A stretch of 44,395 nucleotides of DNA from Phycisphaerae bacterium (lineage in GTDB: Bacteria; Planctomycetota; Phycisphaerae; Sedimentisphaerales; Anaerobacaceae), in contig JAUWAY010000021.1 of the NCBI GenBank assembly GCA_030601845.1, positions 1 to 44,395 on the forward strand. The letters are read 5' to 3'. The notes below the pieces were generated by a model that made no database searches, was not told where the DNA came from, and saw only the letters and a list, made by a program, of their open reading frames with translations. Positions 1 through 6,571 of the stretch are shown one piece after another (within the stretch, counting starts at the first letter, position 1; each line of letters starts with the position of its first letter). Both the position numbers and the translations under genes were made by a program.

Positions 1-21
1 CTATACGCCATACGCTATACA
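1..21. repeat. Heptamer array (CTATACG type)
   Basis: Three units, CTATACG, CCATACG and CTATACA, follow each other at an exact 7-bp period. The window starts inside the array, so its true length is unknown. Confidence 0.7.
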
Positions 22-84
22 AGATGATACACGCCAAAAATCATCGTTTGGCAAGATAGGCAAAGTTTTGAATTTGGATCATTT

Positions 85-133
85 AGATTTTGATATTGTT
101 TCGGATTTAGATATTAGGATTTCGGATTTCAAC
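85..133. repeat. Heptamer array (TTTCGGA type)
   Basis: Seven degenerate units at a 7-bp period. TTTCGGA occurs twice, separated by the related units TTTAGAT and ATTAGGA. No gene is visible in this stretch. Confidence 0.65.
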
Positions 134-203
134 CATTCTGGTTGTTTTATGCAAAACAAACCCAATTTCCGCAACGACTAAATGAACGTAAGCCCTGTTA
201 AAA

Positions 204-245
204 CAATGAACTATGAACAAATAACTATGAACAATGTCAATCAAA
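204..245. repeat. Heptamer array (CTATGAA type)
   Basis: Units CAATGAA, CTATGAA and CAAATAA, then CTATGAA and CAATGTC, follow each other in one 7-bp register. Confidence 0.7.
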
Positions 246-246
246 A

Positions 247-341
247 CAAACCCAATTCAAACCCAATCAAACCCAATCAAAGCCAATACAATGCCAAAAC
301 AAACCCAATACGAACCCAATACAAACCCAATCAAACCCAAT
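247..341. repeat. Tandem repeat of CAAACCCAAT units
   Basis: About nine copies of a 10-11 bp unit, CAAACCCAAT with an optional extra A or T. Read on the minus strand it gives a low-complexity open frame of 73 codons (478 to 257) with a repeating Ile-Gly-Phe flavour. That frame is a product of the repeat and is not called as a gene. With the neighbouring arrays, 1-550 holds repeats and no recognisable gene. Confidence 0.8.
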
Positions 342-549
342 CTTGTCCGCCATAGCCTTGGCGAAGGCGGATTCAAAGGCAAAAAAATGCTGCCGCATTT
401 GACGAAGTAATCGACGCCCACGGCGCCTGGCCAATAAAATAAACGGGACGTGTTTAGAGTATTCTGAGAAAACGACATGAAAACTATTTGTTAAAAGGTC
501 ACGACTTACCTCTCATATAACCCCGATATAAACCCAAAAGGCCCCAAAC

Positions 550-581
550 GAAAAAAAGACCTGGGTTTATCTCCAGGTCTT
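550..581 (-). terminator. Intrinsic terminator
   Basis: A 9-bp perfect stem (556-564 with 573-581; arm AAGACCTGG) with an 8-nt loop. Read on the minus strand it is followed by a run of seven T. It lies downstream of the initiator tRNA terminator and of a possible degraded tRNA end, so it would stop read-through from the ribosomal block. Confidence 0.8.
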
Positions 582-583
582 AA

Positions 584-684
584 TAGCAGGGGTTCATTTC
601 ATACCTACGACCTGATTAGTATGCGCCCCTCCAAAATTCAAAAAGTCGCAGGTTCGTAACGGGTGGTCGCAGGTTCATAACGGG
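584..684. other. Possible tRNA remnant and 19-bp direct repeat
   Basis: On the minus strand 630-584 resembles the 3' half of a tRNA (a T-arm-like GGTCGTAGGT, then CCCCTGCTA), but it does not fold into a full cloverleaf. Next to it, 645-663 and 666-684 form a near-perfect 19-bp direct repeat (two mismatches), each starting GTCGCAGGTTC. This resembles the T-arm of the neighbouring initiator tRNA. A degraded tRNA gene or an old integration scar are both possible. Confidence 0.35.
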
Positions 685-697
685 CTAATTTTGGACA

Positions 698-739
698 TAA
701 AAAAAGAGATAACTCCTTTTGAAACATAGAGTTATCTCT
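698..739 (-). terminator. Intrinsic terminator of the initiator tRNA transcript
   Basis: An 11-bp perfect stem (705-715 with 729-739; arm AGAGATAACTC) and a 13-nt loop. On the minus strand it is followed by T-rich sequence. It begins about 10 nt after the 3' end of the tRNA. Confidence 0.9.
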
Positions 740-748
740 AGGTAAGCA

Positions 749-822
749 TAGCGGGGGCAGGATTCGAACCTGCGACCTCCGGGTTATGGGCCCGACGAGC
801 TACCAGACTGCTCTACCCCGCG
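749..822 (-). tRNA. Initiator tRNA-fMet (CAU) with C33
   Basis: The 74-nt gene folds as a full cloverleaf, without an encoded CCA. Initiator marks are clear. The acceptor has an unpaired first position (C1 opposite U72), and the anticodon stem carries three consecutive G:C pairs (GGG with CCC). The D-loop reads AGTCTGGTAG. The anticodon loop reads CCCATAA, so position 33 is C where nearly all tRNAs have U. Animal cytoplasmic initiators share this loop sequence. The gene has its own promoter-like site at 867-895 and its own terminator at 698-739. Confidence 0.95.
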
Positions 823-830
823 ATCATTTT

Positions 831-858
831 CGTATTTCGTCGTTCGTATGTCGTAGTA
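831..858. repeat. Heptamer array in the tRNA-fMet leader
   Basis: Four in-register units, CGTATTT, CGTCGTT, CGTATGT and CGTAGTA. The array lies between the -10 box and the mature tRNA, so it would be in the transcribed leader. Confidence 0.8.
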
Positions 859-866
859 CAAAGAAT

Positions 867-895
867 AAGATAGCACAAAAGGTGTTTCTTATCAA
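867..895 (-). promoter_or_regulatory. Promoter of the initiator tRNA
   Basis: The -35 box is TTGATA (890-895), followed by a 17-bp spacer and the -10 box TATCTT (867-872). A TGC directly before the -10 gives an extended -10. The stretch TTTTGTGCTAT is shared with the rpsJ promoter at 18145-18173. Confidence 0.7.
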
Positions 896-911
896 GAGCA
901 CTAAGGCAAAA

Positions 912-1328
912 TTATAAATTTTTGCGAATTCTGGTGGCAATTTCGCCGATCTTGCCTTCTTCGTATTTGTAAGCCGGCCAACGGCTGAACAGGCCATCAC
1001 CGCTGTTACGAGGGATTATATGAAAATGCAAATGACCAACAAGCTGGCCGGCCGCCCTGCCGTTATTGCACAATACGTTATAGCCGTCAGGCTTCATCGC
1101 GGAAGCCACAGCCCTGGCGATTTTGATGAGACATGAAGCGAGCTGGCCGAGAAGCTGCGGCGGACACTCATGTAATTTTTCAAAGTGCTGTTTTAGGATC
1201 ACCAAGGTATGGCCGTCGCTTATCGGGCCGATATCCAAAAAGGCAAGGACAATCTCGTCCTCGTAAATCTTCGTAACCGGAATCTGGTCAGCTACCATCT
1301 TACAAAAAATGCAATCGTCCCCGCTCAT
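912..1328 (-). CDS. HIT family hydrolase (HINT-like)
   Basis: A 138-residue histidine-triad protein of the HINT branch, a family that hydrolyses purine nucleoside phosphoramidates and related AMP conjugates. The triad motif is HLHFHIIP, with His99, His101 and His103, where His101 is the expected nucleophile. A CxxC pair (Cys6, Cys9) near the N-terminus matches the zinc site of many bacterial members. The length is normal. The gene follows rplQ after 24 nt on the same strand and is probably the last protein gene of the alpha-operon transcript. Its exact substrate cannot be told from sequence. Confidence 0.9.
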   Translation of the reverse strand: MSGDDCIFCKMVADQIPVTKIYEDEIVLAFLDIGPISDGHTLVILKQHFEKLHECPPQLLGQLASCLIKIARAVASAMKPDGYNVLCNNGRAAGQLVGHLHFHIIPRNSGDGLFSRWPAYKYEEGKIGEIATRIRKNL

Positions 1329-1352
1329 TCTATGTGCATCCTTTAAATATTA

Positions 1353-1925
1353 TTACTGCTTTTGGTTGAGTTCATCCACCTGGCTGTTGGTTTCAGAGGT
1401 CTGCCTGGCTTCGGTGGACTCCTCGGCTTCGGTAGTTTCTTTGGCCTCGGTAGTTTCTTTGGCCTTTCTGCGAGCGGCTCTTTTGGTAGCGGCTTTGGCT
1501 TGCTTTTTTGAACTCTCCTCCTGTCCTACGAGTTGCAGCAGGACGAGCCGGCTGTTATCACCCAACCTTCTCAAGGACAGACGGATGATTCTTGTATAAC
1601 CGCCCGGCCTGTCAAGGTATCGAGGGCCAAGTTCGCTAAACAATTTTCCAATTATCGTGCCCTTTTTAACGGCTTTGCCATCTTCATAACTTACAATGTC
1701 ACGATTACCAAGCATCGCAATGGCCCGGCGTCTTGCCGACAATGTCCCTTTCTTGGCCAGTGTAATTAGCTTTTCTGCAAAGCTTTTCACTTCTTTGGCC
1801 TTATCGATCGTAGTTGAAATCGTTTCATGCTCAAAAAGCGAAGCGGCCAAATTCCGGCGCATAGCCAAACGATGTTCACTTGTGCGGCTTAACCGACGCC
1901 CTGCTACTCTATGACGCATATCCAC
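1353..1925 (-). CDS. rplQ: 50S ribosomal protein L17 (bL17) with repetitive tail
   Basis: bL17 binds 23S rRNA near the exit-tunnel side of the large subunit. The first ~120 residues are a normal L17, starting MDMRHRVAGRRLSRTSEHR. The protein has 190 residues against roughly 120-130 for common forms. The extra tail is acidic and Lys/Thr/Glu-rich and contains six-residue repeats (KETTEA twice, then relatives), encoded by a perfect 18-bp tandem duplication at 1429-1464. It follows rpoA as in the classical alpha operon. The tail is likely disordered and its function is unknown. Confidence 0.97.
   Translation of the reverse strand: MDMRHRVAGRRLSRTSEHRLAMRRNLAASLFEHETISTTIDKAKEVKSFAEKLITLAKKGTLSARRRAIAMLGNRDIVSYEDGKAVKKGTIIGKLFSELGPRYLDRPGGYTRIIRLSLRRLGDNSRLVLLQLVGQEESSKKQAKAATKRAARRKAKETTEAKETTEAEESTEARQTSETNSQVDELNQKQ
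1429..1464. repeat. 18-bp tandem duplication inside rplQ
   Basis: Two identical 18-bp copies (1429-1446, 1447-1464), unit TCGGTAGTTTCTTTGGCC, lie in frame in the 3' end of rplQ and encode KETTEA twice. More diverged copies lie just to the left. Confidence 0.9.
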
Positions 1926-1980
1926 AAATCTCTCTTATCTGATACTACTATCCGCAACATATCAAACTGAACTATTGAAA

Positions 1981-2985
1981 CTAACTTTTAATGCCTGTCA
2001 TTCCTAAAGACAGGCCTATATCTGCGAGTTTTCTTTTGATTTCACGCAAACTCGTTTTACCAAAGTTGCGAATCTTTAGCAAATCAGCCTCTGTCATCAC
2101 CACCAGTTGGCCGAGGGTTTCAACCTTCGCAAATTCAAGACAGTTGCTGGCTCTTACCGACAGCTCCTGCTCGGCAATAGGGGTACTTAATTTTTTGGCC
2201 AATTCCTCATCAACTGCTTCTACCGCTATTTCTTCGGGAGTGATCTGCTCAGCAATGGTTTCTTCTCCGAGCTCGAAATACTGTATGAACGGATTGATGT
2301 GCTTTCGCAATATTTTAGCGGCCTCCACCAACGCCATCTCAGGCGTAACTGTCCCATTGGTCCAAATCTCAAGGATCAGTTTGTCATAATTGGTCCGGTG
2401 GCCCACTCGAGTATCTTCGGTTATATAGCGAACCCTTGTAACCGGCGAATAAATGGCATCAACTAATATCACACCGATTTCTTGGTCGAATCTGTCCATA
2501 TCAGCAATCCGTTCGGAAGCCGGTAGATAGCCGCGGCCGTTCTCAACCACCATTTCCATCTCAAAATTTACATTCTTAGTCAAAGTGGCTATTACCGCAT
2601 CTTTGTTTATCACTTCTATGGCCGGGTCCACAACTATATCGGCTGCTGTTACAACTCCGGTTTTATTTGCCGAAACCTTCATTGTCTTTGTGTCGTCACC
2701 CTGGAGGCGAACGACAAGATTCTTGACGTTCAAAACTATTTCAGTAACATCCTCCATCACACCCTTTATTGAGGTAAATTCATGGTCGACCCTTGCTATC
2801 TTGACAGAGGTTACAGCACTTCCTTGTAGCGATGAGAGCAATACGCGTCTCAGGCCGTTACCGATGGTCGTGCCGAAACCACGCTCGAAAGGCTCGATGA
2901 AGAATCGGCCATATTTATTATTTGATACCACCGTATCTCGTTCAACACGAGTCGGCAACTCCAAACCACGCCATGTAACTCGCAT
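1981..2985 (-). CDS. rpoA: RNA polymerase alpha subunit
   Basis: The alpha subunit dimerises to nucleate assembly of RNA polymerase and contacts UP elements and activators. The 334 residues hold an N-terminal assembly domain (about 1-235; motifs ERGFGTTIGNGLRRVLLSS and GHRTNYDKLILEIWTNG) and, after an acidic linker, a C-terminal DNA-binding domain (about 265-330; the helix-hairpin-helix part reads LLKIRNFGKTSLREIKRKL). The length is normal. It lies between rpsD and rplQ as in the alpha operon of most bacteria. The spacer to rpsD is filled by a heptamer array. Confidence 0.98.
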   Translation of the reverse strand: MRVTWRGLELPTRVERDTVVSNNKYGRFFIEPFERGFGTTIGNGLRRVLLSSLQGSAVTSVKIARVDHEFTSIKGVMEDVTEIVLNVKNLVVRLQGDDTKTMKVSANKTGVVTAADIVVDPAIEVINKDAVIATLTKNVNFEMEMVVENGRGYLPASERIADMDRFDQEIGVILVDAIYSPVTRVRYITEDTRVGHRTNYDKLILEIWTNGTVTPEMALVEAAKILRKHINPFIQYFELGEETIAEQITPEEIAVEAVDEELAKKLSTPIAEQELSVRASNCLEFAKVETLGQLVVMTEADLLKIRNFGKTSLREIKRKLADIGLSLGMTGIKS

Positions 2986-3000
2986 ATAGGCCTCCTATTT

Positions 3001-3056
3001 CGTATCTCATATCTCGTGAAGCGTACCTCGTATCTTGTTTTGTGATTTACGCTTTC
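3001..3056. repeat. Heptamer array, rpoA-rpsD spacer
   Basis: About eight units at an exact 7-bp period. CGTATCT occurs twice, with relatives CATATCT, CGTGAAG and CGTACCT between, and the tail degenerates. It fills almost the whole intergenic space and ends 3 nt from the rpsD stop codon. Confidence 0.85.
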
Positions 3057-3058
3057 GG

Positions 3059-3691
3059 CTATCTCGAACAGAACTCCACAACAAGTTGTTCCTCAACAGG
3101 AATCTGAACATCATCCCGGCTGGGTAGCGCAACGACAGTAGCTTGGGATTTTTCACGATCCACCTGCAACCAACTTTGTGTGATAAAGTTCGGGTTACTT
3201 TCCAGCTGCTGCTTTACTTTTTTGACGCTTTTTTCGGAATCTTTGACTGTTATCTTATCACCAACTCTGGTAAGGTAATCAGGTATATCAACCTTGCGGC
3301 CGTTTACATAAATATGGCCATGGGCAATCAACTGCCTGGCTGCCTTACGTGAAGGTGCAAAATTCAACTTATATACCACATTATCCAAACGCTTTTCCAA
3401 CAACTGCAGCAGAATCTCGCCGGTATTACCTTTCATTCGCTCGGCTTTATGGAAATATCTCATAAATTGTCGCTCCAGAAGTCCGTAGTATCTTTTCACT
3501 TTCTGCTTTTCCCGCAAGCGGATGCCGTACTCACTTACTTTGCCTCTGCGCCAACCATGCATACCTGGAGCCAAATTGCGCTGCTTTTTTTCAACTGGAC
3601 ATTTAGCCGTCTCACATCTAATGCCCTTGAGCATCAGCTTCATCCCTTCACGACGGCAATATTTACTAGATGAACCAAGAGAACGTCCCAT
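3059..3691 (-). CDS. rpsD: 30S ribosomal protein S4 (uS4), three-cysteine N-terminus
   Basis: uS4 is a primary 16S rRNA binder that nucleates 30S assembly. The 210 residues start MGRSLGSSSKYCRREG and contain the S4 RNA-binding fold near residues 100-165 (RLDNVVYKL through HIYVNGRKVDIP). Thermus S4 has four zinc cysteines at 9, 12, 26 and 31. Here Cys12, Cys26 and Cys31 are kept, but position 9 is serine (codon AGT). The site is therefore either incomplete or completed by another ligand. Context is the normal rpsM-rpsK-rpsD-rpoA order. Confidence 0.98.
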   Translation of the reverse strand: MGRSLGSSSKYCRREGMKLMLKGIRCETAKCPVEKKQRNLAPGMHGWRRGKVSEYGIRLREKQKVKRYYGLLERQFMRYFHKAERMKGNTGEILLQLLEKRLDNVVYKLNFAPSRKAARQLIAHGHIYVNGRKVDIPDYLTRVGDKITVKDSEKSVKKVKQQLESNPNFITQSWLQVDREKSQATVVALPSRDDVQIPVEEQLVVEFCSR

Positions 3692-3765
3692 CTTTTCTAC
3701 TTATCCCCAAAAAAGTTCTCGGGGCAGCCCAAACACACGATTTTGCGTTTGTGGCTCCCTTTTTT

Positions 3766-4146
3766 TTACACTCGTCTTCGCTTTGGTGGTCGGCAGCCAT
3801 TATGCGGCAGGGGAGTGACATCCTCTATCGAAGCGATACGCAACCCCGCTTGCTGCAGGGCTGAAATGGCAGATTCACGACCTGAGCCGGGCCCCTTAAC
3901 CCTAATTTCTATCTCACGAACGCCATTGCGCTTAGCGGCACTGGCGCAACGCTGGGCAGCCTGCTGAGCAGCAAAAGGCGTACTTTTGCGAGAGCCTTTG
4001 AAACCAACACAGCCAGCCGAACTCGAGCAAATTGCATCACCATTCAAGTCCGTAATTGTAATCAGCGTATTGTTAAATGTCGCTTTAATGTGCACAACAG
4101 CCTTGGCAACATTTTTCCTAACTTTTCGCCTTGCACTTTTTGCCAT
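3766..4146 (-). CDS. rpsK: 30S ribosomal protein S11 (uS11)
   Basis: uS11 forms part of the 30S platform near the E site. The chosen start ([13 protein letters not shown]) gives 126 residues, the usual length. A longer in-frame start six codons upstream (MRIFLI) lacks family similarity. The basic tail [10 protein letters not shown] and the ITDLNGD core are typical. It lies between rpsM and rpsD. Confidence 0.97.
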   Translation of the reverse strand: MAKSARRKVRKNVAKAVVHIKATFNNTLITITDLNGDAICSSSAGCVGFKGSRKSTPFAAQQAAQRCASAAKRNGVREIEIRVKGPGSGRESAISALQQAGLRIASIEDVTPLPHNGCRPPKRRRV

Positions 4147-4209
4147 TATTAGAAAAATCCTCAAACAATAAAATTGCCATTGCCGATTAAACCAAATGCA
4201 ATCGAGCTT

Positions 4210-4593
4210 TTAACGTTTTTCCTTCACACCTTTCTTGCCTGCTACAGTTTTTCTGGGGCCTTTGCGTGTCCGCGCATTGCTTTGAGTACACTGGCCCCTA
4301 ACAGGTAAACCCTTTCTGTGGCGAATGCCTCTATAACAGGCTATATCCCGCAGCCGAGCGATATTTTGAGTGACCTGTCTGCGAAGCTGGCCTCCGATGA
4401 TGTAATTGCGGTCGATAATCTGAGTTATTCGGCTAAGCTCGTCTTCGCTAAGTTTGCCGGCTTTTGTGCTTTTTTCAAGCTTGGCCTCTTTCAAAATATG
4501 TTCCGATGTATATTTGCCTATACCATGAATATAGGTCAGTGAAATCCATATAGATTTGTTATGGGGAACATCGACACCAACTATACGCGGCAT
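4210..4593 (-). CDS. rpsM: 30S ribosomal protein S13 (uS13)
   Basis: uS13 sits in the 30S head and contacts the large subunit (bridges B1a/B1b) and the P-site tRNA through its basic tail. The 127 residues begin [19 protein letters not shown], contain the helix-hairpin-helix-like [15 protein letters not shown] segment, and end in a basic tail ([15 protein letters not shown]). It follows rpmJ and precedes rpsK, as expected. Confidence 0.98.
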   Translation of the reverse strand: MPRIVGVDVPHNKSIWISLTYIHGIGKYTSEHILKEAKLEKSTKAGKLSEDELSRITQIIDRNYIIGGQLRRQVTQNIARLRDIACYRGIRHRKGLPVRGQCTQSNARTRKGPRKTVAGKKGVKEKR

Positions 4594-4607
4594 ATTAGCT
4601 CCTTATG

Positions 4608-4642
4608 GTATCTCTTATCTCGTATCTCACTTGACGCTTCAC
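4608..4642. repeat. Heptamer array, rpmJ-rpsM spacer
   Basis: Five in-register units (GTATCTC, TTATCTC, GTATCTC and two relatives) fill the space between the rpmJ stop codon and the rpsM start. Confidence 0.8.
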
Positions 4643-4649
4643 CACAAAA

Positions 4650-4763
4650 TTATCCCTTGCGTTGTTTGTGTCGAGGATTTGTACAAATCACCCGCACAAC
4701 GCCTTTGCGACGGACAATCTTGCAATTTTCACATATTCGTTTTACGGAACTTCTAACCTTCAT
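4650..4763 (-). CDS. rpmJ: 50S ribosomal protein L36 (bL36)
   Basis: This 37-codon gene is read directly from the minus strand: ATG at 4763-4761, TAA at 4652-4650. The product starts [15 protein letters not shown] and ends NPRHKQRKG. It has the zinc-type signature Cys11, Cys14, Cys27 and His32, so it is the zinc-binding paralogue. An AGGTG Shine-Dalgarno lies upstream of the ATG. Its place between infA and rpsM is the classical one. bL36 is the smallest 50S protein and helps order 23S rRNA near the factor-binding region. Confidence 0.97.
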   Translation of the reverse strand: MKVRSSVKRICENCKIVRRKGVVRVICTNPRHKQRKG

Positions 4764-4816
4764 TTTTCACACCTGCTTTTTGCTTCGCCAGGGCTGTTCA
4801 GCCAGCCGAGTGGTAT

Positions 4817-5032
4817 CTAATGGCGCAGAACTATTCGACCCTTATTCAAATCATACGGTGACATTTCCACTGTAACCCTATCGCCCGGCAAAATTCGAAT
4901 ATAGTGCATCCGCATTTTCCCCGAAACGTGTGCCAGAATCTTGTGGCCGTTTTCCAATTCCACTCTAAACATTGCATTCGGCAAAGCATCGGTAACCGTC
5001 GCTTGCAACCTTATAGCTTGTCTTTTTGCCAT
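4817..5032 (-). CDS. infA: Translation initiation factor IF-1
   Basis: IF-1 occupies the 30S A site during initiation and assists IF-2 and IF-3. The 71-residue product is a single S1/OB-fold domain, with typical stretches [21 protein letters not shown] and [22 protein letters not shown]. The length is exactly typical. It lies between map and rpmJ, as in many bacteria. It begins [18 protein letters not shown], where many homologues have an acidic stretch such as KEEAIE, so the N-terminus is unusually basic. Confidence 0.97.
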   Translation of the reverse strand: MAKRQAIRLQATVTDALPNAMFRVELENGHKILAHVSGKMRMHYIRILPGDRVTVEMSPYDLNKGRIVLRH

Positions 5033-5086
5033 AGGCGTCTCTGAAGCTAAAAAAAACCGTTAAATTTAAGATTCAGCAGCTTTTCG

Positions 5087-5869
5087 CTATTTTACAGTCA
5101 GCACCTCACAGCCATCCTTTACTATCACGATTGTATGTTCAAAATGAGCCGAGCATTTACCGTCTTTTGTTACCACTGTCCATCCGTTCTTGAGTGTCCT
5201 GACGTCGCTGGTGCCGGCGTTAATCATCGGCTCAACCGCCAAAATCATACCTTCTCTCAAAACAATATCGTGCGTGAGCAATTCATCACTGACAAAGTTA
5301 GGTATCCTCGGCTCTTCGTGCATTTTTCTGCCAATGCCGTGCCCAACAAAATCTTTCACCACTGAAAAACCAGCCGATTCAACGTAATCCTGCATTTCTG
5401 CAGCGACCTGGCTCCACTTAACAGCCGGTGCAGACCTTGCTACTGCTATATCGAGGACGTGCTTTGTTACATCTATGAGTTTTTGTGTATCCTCAGGAAT
5501 CTGACCTATAGCAATTGTAACGGCTGCATCTGCACAATAACCGTCAAGTCTGGCACCGTAATCAATGCTCAGGATATCACCGTCCTTTAGTTTCACAGCC
5601 TCGGACGGGATTCCATGAACGACCTGCTCATTCACCGAAACACAAACGCAGGCAGGAAACGGATTTCCAGACCCCGCCGGGTGGCGAACACCCTTAAACA
5701 AAGCCTGCGCTCCGGCATCAGTGGTCATTTGCAAGGCCACGCTGTTTAACTGGCCGGTACGAACTGCCGGCTCGGCAATCTCTTGTAATTTTGAAAGAAC
5801 ATCAACTACAACTGCACCTGCTTTATGAATTAAATCAATTTCCCTTCGGCTGCGAAGCGTTATAGCCAT
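5087..5869 (-). CDS. map: Methionine aminopeptidase, type I
   Basis: This enzyme removes the initiator methionine from nascent proteins. The 260 residues have the pita-bread fold, and the expected dinuclear metal ligands are all visible: Asp103, Asp114, His177, Glu213 and Glu244. The substrate-positioning histidines (His85 in VVHGIPSE, His184 in RKMHEEP) are also present. There is no N-terminal zinc-finger extension. It lies between adk and infA, the common order of the spc-alpha junction. Confidence 0.97.
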   Translation of the reverse strand: MAITLRSRREIDLIHKAGAVVVDVLSKLQEIAEPAVRTGQLNSVALQMTTDAGAQALFKGVRHPAGSGNPFPACVCVSVNEQVVHGIPSEAVKLKDGDILSIDYGARLDGYCADAAVTIAIGQIPEDTQKLIDVTKHVLDIAVARSAPAVKWSQVAAEMQDYVESAGFSVVKDFVGHGIGRKMHEEPRIPNFVSDELLTHDIVLREGMILAVEPMINAGTSDVRTLKNGWTVVTKDGKCSAHFEHTIVIVKDGCEVLTVK

Positions 5870-5876
5870 TTAATTT

Positions 5877-5918
5877 CGTATCTCGTATATCGTATCTCGT
5901 TTCACGCTTCACGCTTAA
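5877..5918. repeat. Heptamer array overlapping the adk stop codon
   Basis: Six in-register units: CGTATCT, CGTATAT, CGTATCT, CGTTTCA, CGCTTCA and CGCTTAA. The last one contains the adk stop codon (TAA on the minus strand, 5917-5915). The array fills the whole adk-map spacer. Confidence 0.9.
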
Positions 5919-6571
5919 GCTTTGGCGAGAGCGTCCAACTTCTCAAACAATAAAGCAATTACCTCGTCGGCATCTTTGCCAGCATCGATATCATAAACAG
6001 TATTGTTTTTCCTATAGTAATCCACCACCGGCTCCGTCTGCTCATGATAGGTCCTAAGCCGATTCGCCACCACTTCAGGGTTGTCATCAGGTCGTTGAAT
6101 GAGTTTGGTACCGTCGTTATCACATATTCCTTCGACCTTTGGCTTTAGGTTTTCAATATGATAAACCGCTCCACATTCGGGGCAGCTTCTTCTGCCGGTC
6201 AATCGCTCAACTGTTATCCGGTCATCTATCTTCAAATTCAAAACGATATCTATTTTCTGGCCAGCCGAAGCTAACGATTTGTCAAACTCGTCGGCCTGAT
6301 TAACCGTCCTGGGGAAACCATCCAGTACGAAACTACCATTTTCGGGTATCTTTTTTATCACCTCTGTCATCATCTCGACTATTAGTTCATCCGGCACAAG
6401 GGCCCCTGAATCCATATAGCGCTGGGCTTTTTTACCAAGCTCGGTGTCTGCTGCCCTTTCCTGTCTTAAGATATCTCCGCTGGCCAGATGCACCAGACTA
6501 TATTGGCGCTCGATACGCTTACAGTGCGTTCCTTTGCCCGCGCCGGGTGCGCCCAACAAAACTATCCTCAT
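5915..6571 (-). CDS. adk: Adenylate kinase, zinc LID type
   Basis: Adenylate kinase interconverts ATP, ADP and AMP. The 218 residues show the P-loop GAPGAGKGTH (7-16), the AMP-binding part (SGDILRQE), DGFPRT (84-89) and a long LID. The LID carries a C-x2-C-x16-C-x2-D metal site (Cys130, Cys133, Cys150, Asp153), known from other zinc-containing adenylate kinases. Its start codon overlaps the end of secY by 4 bp, so the two are translationally coupled. The position after secY is standard. Confidence 0.98.
   Translation of the reverse strand: MRIVLLGAPGAGKGTHCKRIERQYSLVHLASGDILRQERAADTELGKKAQRYMDSGALVPDELIVEMMTEVIKKIPENGSFVLDGFPRTVNQADEFDKSLASAGQKIDIVLNLKIDDRITVERLTGRRSCPECGAVYHIENLKPKVEGICDNDGTKLIQRPDDNPEVVANRLRTYHEQTEPVVDYYRKNNTVYDIDAGKDADEVIALLFEKLDALAKA

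Noticed and set aside
257-478. A 73-codon minus-strand frame
   Set aside because: Its C-terminal half is the CAAACCCAAT tandem repeat read as protein. It has no promoter or recognisable domain.
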